DNA from: Hyalella azteca
Taxonomy: Eukaryota; Arthropoda; Malacostraca; Amphipoda; Hyalellidae
Direction: 5' to 3'
NCBI RefSeq assembly: GCF_000764305.2
Contig: NW_025936604.1
Location: 124,001 to 188,000, forward strand
DNA length: 64,000 bases
In this document: piece by piece, positions 54,001-64,000 of the stretch
Layout of the letters: the number at the start of each line of letters is the position of its first letter
Numbering within the stretch: position 1 is the stretch's first letter
The notes under the pieces: model-generated
What the model was told of the DNA's origin: nothing
Databases searched by the model: none
What the model saw: the letters and a program-made list of their open reading frames with translations, nothing else
Program-made: the position numbers and the translations under genes

Positions 54001-56940
54001 AGCTAGTGAGTCGGCCATGAACAAAAGCCTTAAGTAACGCAACACTGGCGACATGACAGCTCATCCATCACATTATTGAGCGCGTCAAGAAATAATAGAT
54101 GGAGACGAAATGATGCTATTGTTTCCGACACTTAAAGGCTTTGCGTTCGGGGAAATATAATTACTCCAACATTTGAGTCAAAGTTAAATTTATTTCTTCT
54201 GTGTACAATGCGTCGGGTTGTAGAGCGAGTCTTGATAACACTTCGGAAATCCCTATAGGATACTAGACGGAAGAGCTGTTACACGAGCTATTAGCGTTTT
54301 ACTGTAACTTTACCGTCACTTCACTATAGGGTTCCTGTTAAGGTACTTGCGTTGAACTCGGGAGTAGAATAGATGAACGCTTGCGTCTGACATATCAGAA
54401 GGACGATCTATTTATGCATCTATTTATGTGTGAAAGTTGGGCTATTTTGCGAGGCCATAGTAGAATTTTCGTGGAGTCAACACAGTTGACGACAGAAAAA
54501 TATCAGTGATATAGGAAAAAAATTAGTATAACTGTCTTTCACTGACTAGGTCTGATCTTTCTAAATACGCGCTGCAAATTTTCACTACAATAAAGCATCT
54601 CCTGGTGTAATGGTATAGACTCCAGTTCTAAAGAATATTTAGTAATCGAAATTGTTAAAGTAAAAAAAAAAATTTGAATTTTCTGTAATACTCAATTATT
54701 CAGATTATTTTCACNAACGTAATGAAACTCTTGATTTCCGTAATGAAACTGTTTATTTTGCCCGTAGAAGCCAGCTGCCTCGGGATCTTTATCGGGCCAC
54801 TGTAGATATTTGCTGATTCAATTCCTTCACTAGACGTGCATTTCAAGGTTGCCTCAGCCGAACGTCATTCACGATGGACGACTAAAATTATGGATTTGCT
54901 GGCTTGATGAAATAATCAGTTTTACTGGTGAGATATCGAAGTCAAATTTACAACAGCTTTGAAGTTTTTCTTCCTTCAGGACGATGGAAATATGAATTTT
55001 TCTTTGCATATTTTTTTTGTTAAAGCATTTGCATTTTTTTGCATTAGCCTTTTTATTCAAGCATCCATTGCGTCTGTTCGATGCCGTATTTTAAGCATGC
55101 CCATAGTTTTTATCTCAACAGAACACTAAATTAAGAGAACTTAATGATAGTTCTGGCTTATATCACCTGTAGCACTTAACGCGATCTGTAGTTTTTTTTT
55201 ATCTGTAGCTTAGATAATTTTCACAGATGTTTCTTTTGTCGGGGGGCCTCGTTTAGAAATTTGAACTTGAATATTTGTAACCATTATCGATCAAGTGTTC
55301 AGTGAAATTTAAACGAGCCAATGATGCGACCGTGCAGCACCGACGAAACGCGAACTGAATTGGGAAACAAGCAGATTTTGTTTGTCTACGTTCTTATATC
55401 ACCTACGCGACCTCCACACTTGGACGGGGCTAGGAGACGAACGCAAGTTTTAGACCTGGGCAGTGAATGTTTTCAATGTATTCAGGTAATTCTGCTAATA
55501 ATTTCCTTGAACGCTGTAAAATTAATGTTGCATTGAATGCTGCAAAAATAAACAAATGCTGCAAGAATGTTGAGATTTATCCCCATGAAAATGAATATTA
55601 TGGCTCTGCTTATTTCACTAAACGAGTCAGTCCCGGTTCTGCTTATAGGTAGTTGTGATGATCACCTGGATCAGTCACCATAGTCATTAGAGCAAGAGAT
55701 CGTTTGGGAAGCTCGTTAAGACACGTTTGACTTCCTTTTCATTGTTCTCACTCAGACTTGTCACATTCATTTTGTGTAAGACTCAACATTCCGTTAACAT
55801 TTTTAGACTTTGATCAACATTGTCGCCGGTATCAAAATTCGATACTTCTGAGAACTATTGTAATGTTGCTTTTCATTTCAATTATGCAATTATTAATTGC
55901 GGAATTACGTTACAGTTTAGCTTAATCTATTCTTCAGGTTAGGTACGTTTGATCAATTAATTAAAACGCTAGCAATAATTTCGAAATTACAATCAAAGAA
56001 TTGGCCGTTGAAAAATAGTGACTTGTTATGTGTCATTTCATCTTCAGTGAAATTAATTAGGCTGTTATATTATTTTCTGGTTCAGATTCTGGAATAAAAA
56101 AAAAACGAGAAAAAATATTTCTTTCTCCTTCCTCTTATTCGGTAGCCATGAAAATTGAAGACCTACAGCAAATCTTAATTAATTTCAATTATAAAAAAGT
56201 AGATAATGGCCAGTCCTGAAAAACAGCGCATGAATTAGCGTCAGGCAGCGAGCCCATGTGAGTCGTACGGAGTTCCAGGTACCAACAATGAGCAGGCGGA
56301 CAATTTTGATTCAGATGAGAGAAAAAAATCAACATCACAAGGAATGAAGCTGAGCTCATTTGCGTGGTAATGACGGTTGAGATCTCGTAATTTGCCGTTA
56401 CTGCCGTGCTAACGAAGGGCAGGAGAGAGTTTCTTCTATTTCAAAATTAAAAAAAAAGTAAAATCAAAGCTTCATACCGACACCGAACTGCCACGGTGTA
56501 TGCAGGATATAGCACTACGCATCATAGTTCGAGGTCAGATTGTTTGCTTGCTTTGACATTGATTGATTAACGAAACTTAATTTAAAGGTCATGATCAATG
56601 CCACATAATGAGTATAATAAATGAGATCCCATGAAAATGAATTCAGGCTGAGAACGCAGAAAGAAAAATACAGTCGCAGCAGTTAAGTACATCGATTACT
56701 GTATTGGACAATGTACCAAGTACTCCAATCCTATATTTCAATTTAAAAATTTAAACAAATTCGCGGCCACGTCAAATTCGAGTCAATTCGAGTACAGTAC
56801 CATTTAAAAAGTGACCAATAAATAGTTTTGCTTTTAAATATGCAAATTACAAAAATTAACTATAAACTTGACCAACCACCTCCGGTGAGAGAAATTGCGC
56901 TCACCGGAAAATCTACAAACAAAGTTGATGCTTCAACTGC
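51081..56940. other. No gene recognised
   Basis: AT-rich DNA. A single N at 54715 marks a join. A GC-richer patch at about 53330-53580 has no readable content. Confidence 0.5.
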
Positions 56941-56959
56941 GACAGGCAATTTCCGTGTA

Positions 56960-57110
56960 TAGGGCGCCATACGCCGCTCTGCCATCCGCACTTTAAACTC
57001 GCGAGCCTCGCTGCCGCCTGCCGCGACGACGGCTCAGTTGACGCCAAGCTGCCGTGTGGGAGTATCGTTGGCATTCTTCACCGCGTCCGACACTATGCGC
57101 GCCAGATGTT
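56960..57110. other. GC-rich island, possible exon or promoter
   Basis: About 150 bp of GC-rich DNA preceded by a possible acceptor (gtgtatag). One forward frame is open from there to a TAA near 57138 and includes LAAACRDDGSVDAKLPCGS. There is no homology I recognise; it may be an isolated exon, or a promoter/5' UTR. Confidence 0.2.
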
Positions 57111-57803
57111 CTTTGGGGCAATATTTTTTAAACTCTAAAATGCATGATCTTTATAAAAATTAATTTTCTATTAAGTTATAAAAACTCTTTATAAATTCTT
57201 GTCAGCTTCAAGACTAAGTTCAAACCTTCTAATGAATTATTTAAATTAGAAATTAATTTATTATCAGATTATTACAAAAATCGTTCACTTACATCGGTGT
57301 AAGCCGTAATGTAGTTTTGTCTGAAACAAACATACACAAGTGGTTGCTGGTTGATGTGCAATTTGATACATGAAATGCCGACTGACAAATGAACAGATGA
57401 TAAAATAAATCTTAATAATTCTGAACGTTTTACGAATGCTGGAACATTAATATCTGTAAAGCACACAAGTGAAACGTTGTCCGCGAGGTAATTAAATCGT
57501 GGTTGTATTGTGCGTGGAGTTTCCTGGTTGATGAGAAGCATGCCTCACCTCAGGGTCTGTGACTCGTTTTACTTCTATGACAATTTTTTTCGATTCAGAG
57601 CTTCATAAAGAGAAAATTAATGCGATTTGCCTACTTTATTATCCTTTATTTATTTTGAAAGTTAGAGTCTCACGCTTCTTTTTTATACGCAACACCATTA
57701 ACCAGCTAGAGTTTGGAATGTGCTCAGAGATCGCTCACGTATGAACGCTTAATGAAGGACTAAGATCACTTGGCTGCTTAAGTCGCAAATTTACCACGAA
57801 TTA

Positions 57804-57868
57804 AAAAGTAAAGAAAATAGTCAAAGCTAATAATAATAATAAACTTTTTGGCTATTTTCTTTGCTTTT
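57804..57868 (+). ncRNA. miRNA-precursor-like hairpin (speculative)
   Basis: A 22-bp stem (57804-57825 with 57847-57868), AAAGTAAAGAAAATAGTCAAA against TTTGGCTATTTTCTTTGCTTT, has two G-U pairs and no mismatch if transcribed from the plus strand, with a 21-nt loop. It is very AU-rich and the loop is a TAA repeat, so it may instead be a small foldback repeat. Confidence 0.2.
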
Positions 57869-60800
57869 ATATTCCTGGTTAATGAAGGACCAATCATTGC
57901 GAGTTTATCAGGCAAAAGTATTAGTCAAATCTGATCAACCTGTACTAATTTATTTGTTCAACAATGGTATGCGCGTCTTCAGCATCATGATTGGTTGGAA
58001 AACAAAGTGTCCTCAGACTGACGCAGTTATGTCAATGTTTTTAGAAGTAAAAGTATCTAAGTGAGAGGCAGGTAGAGCGCCTTGTTTACATCAGCTGGTG
58101 CCAAAACCGCGACGTGTAGGCACGATACGTTGCTCTTAACATTAGTGCCTGACTTAGTCGCTTCTATGCATGCCTTATCAATTATTGCCAACGCCAGCGT
58201 CTGATACCAAATAAGTTCAACGCTCACCAGAGAATTTTATTAGTTTAAATGAAATTATTTTTGTAATAAATCGTAAGCACTGGTTATTTTTTCACACACA
58301 GAGTTAATTAATTTAACGTTTTCGATGTGAAGCACGAATTTTGCACAATGCTGCATTAATTAACGCATAAATATTTAGGTAATGTTTCGGCTCCAATCAA
58401 AGTTTGACAGCTGCTTGCTTGATGTCGAGCATACGGTAACCGTGTAAAGATCAGGCATCTTCTTTTAATGACTATTTACATATTGAAATCGATTTCGGAC
58501 TAAATTATAAGGTCACAGTTCGGCATGAATGCGCACAGCCGATGGGCAAGTAAATGCTTTTATGTAATTTCAGGAATTTAAAATCCCTGAACATCTGGAA
58601 AAAATCTTTTCTAACTAACGCATATAATTTCTGTCTGCGAGAACTTATTAACTTCGTAACTTCAACTTTCGTAACTTCGCCTTGGAGTATTTAGTTTTAA
58701 TTCTCTGTCGGGCAAAATAAGTCATCTGTTTGAGTATACTTGTATTATTGAACTTAGAACAAAAATTCGTTACCTATGTGAAAATGTGGGAGAATTGGCG
58801 TGATCTGTTCATTGCTTTTAAATTCTTGGGGTGCTTGTGATTGAGCAGATAAATGATATTAATATTTGTAGCATAATTATTATTTCATCAGTACAATGTA
58901 ACATTGCTGACTGTACCATCTACAGTGGCAGTAACTGACATTTCAACGTTGCGTTGCAAGGAAAATAACTTCTATTATTTCAATTAGTTGAAAGACCTGG
59001 GGATTGAGAGTCAGAAAAATATCTCGATTCTTGACATTTACATGATAACCAAGGTAGAGATTTGCTATGTCGACATCTTTCTCAGTGAGTCATTATCAGA
59101 GAAGATAAAATTTAAGATGACAATGTGTAAAGAGATACTTGTATCTTTTTCAATATCGGTAATTAAAAAACATTTAAAATCATTTTGGAGGGACAGCGAG
59201 AATTGACGCATACTGATACAAATCTCGATCATTGTCCACATTTTTGTATTAGCAAGAAGAAGATTAGCACTAATGACGAGTCGATATATTTACTAACACT
59301 GTACATTTAATTGGTCGGATAACATGAGCTGGGCGTTGTCATGACACCGAGCAAAGAACAACACAGCAAAGCCAAATAACTGAGAACAAAGCCTCGCTAT
59401 AACATTGTTGTAGATGTAGGTTGTAAGTAGGAATAGAGTAGAGCGAAGGTATCATTGCAGTGAAGTGAAGCAAAACAAAAGGTCGTAGTCAGATATGCGC
59501 TGCGGAATATTTAAAGTAGCCGAAATACAAAGGCCAACCATTCGCACGAGTCAATACAGGCCAGATCTTAGAGATCTTCCGGTCCCCAAATATCACATGG
59601 AAGAATTATCATACATTTTTATATTTAATAAGAATCAAACTAAATACAATTGAGACAGAATTGTTGAGTATCACTCTGCACAATCTATTTTTGTTAAAGA
59701 ATACAAAGAATGTGCAATTATAGAAGCTTTTGATAAAAAAGAGCCAGAAATGGTTCACTTTTTATTAACACGTTTTTCTTAACTTAGCTTCGCGTTTGTT
59801 TGTTTCTTTGTTTGTTTGTTGTTAACATTGACAACGAAAATTAGCACACTTCTGATTGCTCTAGAGGTCTGAAATTTGGCATGCAGGCTATTTTCGCCTA
59901 ACAATTTCAGATACAATCATAAAAACTAGCAATTAAAGACCTAAACTAGCTTAATTGAGTAAAGTATATTTATATAGTATATATATAGTATGACGTGCGG
60001 GCGCTGACGTTATAGACGAGCATGCGCTGACGCTGCGTATCATCGATACGCATCGAACTTTTTAAAAACCGTGTTTACAGTCAGTAGTTGAGCATTGCGG
60101 TCAGTATATGTGTGTTATTAACTGTGGTTAAATTGAACTGTCACCTGTCACCAATCCTTTGCAAACAACTTGTAATATTTGTGAATCACACCGAATTGTT
60201 ATTTTATAATACGAAAAAATACGAAGAATTGTATTGTAGGATTTTTTTAGACAGTTTATTTCACTGAAAAAATTTTCCTTCGTTAATAATGACAACTGAG
60301 GTATTGGTATATGTTTCCCTCACATTTTCCCTCATGCTGCACAGCTTTTCATCATATGCTCAGCCTTAAAATGCCCATCAACTTACGGACCAGGCAACAA
60401 GTCCAGCCGCTATCTCAATCAATCGTCAATTATGGAAAGATCGGGTTCCAGAGGCCGGATCCCTTGTGAATCAAGTCACGAAAATTTCATGAATCGGCAA
60501 CAGGCCATGGGTCTATTTCTTCAGTGCCGACACTTCTATTCTATTCTATTTGCAACTGCCACAACTCGAGGAGGCTCAAGTTAGGAGATCGCAGTAATTA
60601 AACCAGAACTTGCAGGCTACATAGAACTTTCGGTCAGTGCCCAGTCTATACATATAAACCCCCACCTCATTCGATCAGAGAAGATCTAAGGAGAGTACCG
60701 CGTCAAACTATTCAATGGAAAACATTAATTACGAAGTTAGGTCGCTTTTTGAAGCAAGTGCTTTGTTTTACTTTGTCGCACTCTGCTTAACTATGTCCTG

Positions 60801-62907
60801 TTTTTAGAGATCATGTTCTTGAAAAATGGCCATTTCCAACGTGATATTCTTCGATCTTATGCTAGAAAAATAAGGACTTAATGACTCCATTATTGAAGAA
60901 ATATAAGCGCGCTGCGTTCCATGAAGTTGTTCACTGATGAGGCTTCCCATAAAATTGTTCCAGGATAAAAATCCTAATGAGTTTATACCTTCAGTTTTAG
61001 TCCAAGCTAATTATTGCAGACAACAGATGAGCGCTCGGCAGCCCCTCAACCTCTTGATGCTTCTGATATTTTTATCAGTTGCGGCGGAAATTTTTTAATT
61101 TTTTTATGTTTTTGGTCTTACTTTTACCATGTCCTCGAAAAAAGCGTAATTAAAAACTAATGTTTGATTTTTACATTGTTTGGCTATGTTATGAGCAAGC
61201 AAACTATAGTTTTTCATGTATGCGTGAAATAAAAACTTATTTCTGACAATTTTTTTAAAGTACATGATAACATTTTAATTATAATTTTATTAATAATAAT
61301 TGTTTTCATGCAAGCTACTCCAATTAGCCAAAATTACTATCATCTGGTTCGCGAATTATAATGAGATAATGAGCATAAATAAAACACTGTTAGGATCTAG
61401 AATTTTATAATCCATAATTGATTTCAAAAGATGATCAAAGAAGATGCCTCATCGCAGGTCAAGAAAAATGCTCTCAGCTCGCTAATGGCATTCGCTTCTG
61501 GCATTTAGGACATTTTATTACAAATTTTTCGGTGCCTTAACGTATTTTTTACAACAATTATAATTATTCGCTCGAAACCAATCCGTTGTCAGAGCAACTG
61601 GTAATAAATATGACTAAATAACTGCGCTGAATGTCAGAAATCGAGAAGCGAACCTACCTGAGCGAGAGTTTTCCCGGCTCCCCTATTTACCTGTTGATGT
61701 TTTTAGGCGATCTTTGAAATAGGTTGTATTTTTCGTGCGGTGGAATTATCTATATTAGTGTCAAAAGTATTGAAAACATAACACTAAGCACCGATGTTAA
61801 AACGCATTATTTTGGAGCACGCGGTTGTTTTTCAACTGCTCCTTAGGAAACTGTTGCTCACCCTTCATGCGTTTATTGAGTTCGTATTTCAGTCGCAATG
61901 AGTCATGGTTGCGTCGTGCGCGGGCCGACAAAAATATGAATATAGATGAATTTGCTATATGAACTAGTCCACTTATAGATAAGAATTTTGGTTTTATTCC
62001 AGTTAAATCTTCCTGTTCGTAGCAAATTCACAAGAGAATCTTCGCATTCTATTTACAGCTGGCACGTGGAAAAGTAAATATCTGCCTTGTATATTACATG
62101 TGACCTGAGCCGAACCTGACCTGCTCAGGTCGACGTTCGAAGCCTCAAATAGCTTGGCGAGATAATGAGGTGGTCCTCACAAGTCGATGGCTGCGCCTGG
62201 CGGCCTGGGATAGCCCCCTCATAATTCACAGCTCGCCTGTGACACCAAACTCCCTCTCGTGCGAGCAGAGATCTGACGCCACATTCTGTGTTTAAGAGAA
62301 TATGAGTTTGTGATTTTATGGCATATTGAAGTCTGGAAGTGCGTACAATTTTGCCGCTCATTTTGGTGTTGTTTTACGTTCAAATTTAACATACCTTAAT
62401 TATTGTTGATTTACTCGTGAGCCATTGTTCTGAAAATTAATTATTTGCTGCGTATGCATATACTCGCATGCAGCTGTTTACCTGGCTTTAGAAAACTTGT
62501 ACGTGCATTTCTTCTCCACCAGCAAGACTCTTTACGCATTAATTTTGCTTCACCGTGAACACTGGCGTACATTCACTTATGCGTACACTCTTAAAGTGCA
62601 CAATTTTACTGCACCCAATATGACGTGGCGCTCGTGCCATTCTCGTGACTTCTGCGGGCATGTTGTCTATGCACTTTTGTGAGCGTTGAAGATTCACTGC
62701 ATATTAAATTCTGCCGCCTCTTCAAGAGCTTCCGCACTTGCAAATATTTGAGAATTGAAGACTTGCCTTTTATGCAATGTTTCCTTCATCTTCTGGAATT
62801 TATCCCATGCAAGTTATTTGAACGCGCGTGTAATTTTGACTTTCCTCTGCGAAATTTCCGGCATTGACGAATATCTCGAGACTAAAGCTGTTTGGACAGC
62901 TTAGCTC
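57869..62907. other. No gene recognised
   Basis: AT-rich DNA. At about 59790-59900 a TTTGTTTGTTTC run is followed by CTGAAATTTGGCATGCAGGC, wording reminiscent of interspersed repeats, but no element ends were found. Confidence 0.5.
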
Positions 62908-62945
62908 CTGTCTCTTATACACATCTAGATGTGTATAAGAGACAG
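62908..62945. other. Tn5/Nextera mosaic-end junction (library adapter), complete
   Basis: CTGTCTCTTATACACATCT joined to AGATGTGTATAAGAGACAG, a perfect 38-nt palindrome, lies two bases before a single N at 62948. It is synthetic adapter and marks an unreliable join. Confidence 0.97.
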
Positions 62946-62948
62946 GTN

Positions 62949-64000
62949 TACTCATAATTTATCTCGATTACCAATAATGCTAGAGCGATCAGCTGGCCAT
63001 AATGGGCCGCCAGTATTATGACCACCGGAACAATCTATCTCGGCACAGAGTGAAATTAATCCAGTTTTATTAATGAATTAAATTAATCCAGTTTCCAACC
63101 AACAGCTGCTACCGCTTTACAACAAACAGCTTTGTTCCTAGCAATTGGGTGGCTTCTCTGCCATGATGAAGACGATTAGCTGCTATGCTATTTTTCTACA
63201 TACACAAATTTTTTTATTGTGTCTAATTTTTAAATGCTTGAAGTTAAAGATATCGGGTCGGCATAATTTTAAGAAACTGAAGTCGCTGGAAGGAGCACGG
63301 CAGCTGACGCGAGCAGGTTCTTGTTTAGACAATGTCAAGCATTCGTTTTTGAGCTATAGATGCTCATTGCACCTAAAATTACGATTGGGAGGGGATTATC
63401 ATGGCTATTCAAGAATTGGTTTTGTATTAAATATATTAAAAATAATTACACGTATGTATGAAACAATTTATTCCACTTCATTTTATACACATTGATAATT
63501 TATACAAAAAATTCTCTTCGATCACGAAACTATTTTCGAAAGACTACTAAAATTCAAGTGAGCTGATCTTTAAGCTGATTTAATTAATTGCATACAATCA
63601 AGTTCATTTGGAATTTCCATTGAAGTAAACGTTTATGGAAGTAAATTCCAAATTACATTGTGTTTTACAGAAATTTAAGAGCCCACGTTAGAAATGTATT
63701 TAACAAAAGATTTCCGTAGAAAATCCGTTCATCAATGCATATTGCATGAAAATTCAGAAACTCGGCTGCTGGCGCGATCGATTTCTTGCTTTTTTCACAG
63801 AACTTCAATATCAAAGTTTTGAGATAAAAGACCGAGATGTGAGCAGCCAGAGACGGCCAACAGTATTCATGCAAAACTGTTGAAAATTGATAAATCTGAA
63901 GAAATATTTTGAAGAATTCCGATCCCAAATTTTAAATGACTTTAATATTTCTAATCCTGCCGCGCGATATATTTTCCCCTTCGTGTTTTTCCTCGCGGAA
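62949..64000. other. No gene recognised
   Basis: DNA beyond the adapter and the N at 62948. It may not be contiguous with the sequence to the left. A 116-codon frame at 63145-63495 has no known motif. Confidence 0.5.

Noticed and set aside
54596..54660. tRNA-like stretch (CCTGGTGTAATGGTATAGACTCC)
   Set aside because: It has an A-box-like start, but no acceptor stem pairing and no T-arm GGTTCGA.
59760..59960. Possible interspersed repeat (TTTGTTTG run with CTGAAATTTGGCATGC)
   Set aside because: The wording is reminiscent of transposon sequence, but no ends, coding part or second copy are visible in the window.

Overview
The window is animal nuclear DNA, AT-rich, repeat-rich and intron-rich. 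Its one recognisable gene has 15 coding exons joined by GT-AG introns, and its protein is a metazoan kinase, so bacterial features (operons, ribosome binding sites, CRISPR) are not expected and none were seen. The gene content, the IR/DR-type Tc1 element, a TA-flanked MITE and the abundance of minisatellites fit an arthropod. I suspect a crustacean, but the sequence alone does not prove it.

Layout. 1-10.8 kb: no recognisable gene. It holds a 28-bp minisatellite (2.2 kb), a 200-bp tandem duplication running into a long CTG/TTG repeat field (5.56-6.55 kb), a 210-bp duplication (6.8-7.2 kb) and a degenerate Tc1-family transposon with long IR/DR termini (7986-9580). 10.8-28.6 kb: a MAP3K12/MAP3K13-type dual leucine zipper kinase (DLK/LZK; Wallenda in flies, DLK-1 in worms). 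It is assembled here from 15 exons whose phases all agree into a 1156-codon frame, with a possible alternative last exon at 28499-28582. Its 7.6-kb second intron holds several satellites and a 210-bp MITE (18909-19118). 28.6-35.4 kb: no gene recognised, only small repeats and hairpins. 35.4-44.4 kb: a disturbed assembly region with a 1.6-kb segment present twice at near-identity, a transposase-adapter junction, a 151-bp copy, a 153-bp tandem duplication and a 14-bp minisatellite of about 1.7 kb. 44.47-45.01 kb: a 545-bp imperfect palindrome with related reading frames in both arms. 45-64 kb: no gene recognised. It has a TACAA microsatellite, two GC-rich islands, a miRNA-like hairpin and a second adapter junction at 62.9 kb.

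Biology. The kinase is the only gene whose job can be stated. DLK-family MAP3Ks activate the MKK4/7-JNK and p38 cascades in neurons and control axon growth, injury responses and synapse formation. The ATP-binding, catalytic and activation-loop motifs and the zipper are present, followed by a long Ser/Gln-rich and then strongly acidic C-terminus.

Most interesting signals. (1) The kinase gene repeatedly carries local tandem duplications that copy its own exon-intron junctions: acceptors before exons 7 and 9 and donors after exons 4 and 11. These create decoy splice sites. Other introns have tandem repeats against or near the splice site. (2) Two paired Tn5/Nextera mosaic-end sequences (37172-37207 and 62908-62945), six single-N joins and near-identical duplications (35420-37020 versus 38508-40122; 20312-20455 versus 20457-20600) indicate that part of the 20-63 kb structure is an assembly artefact.
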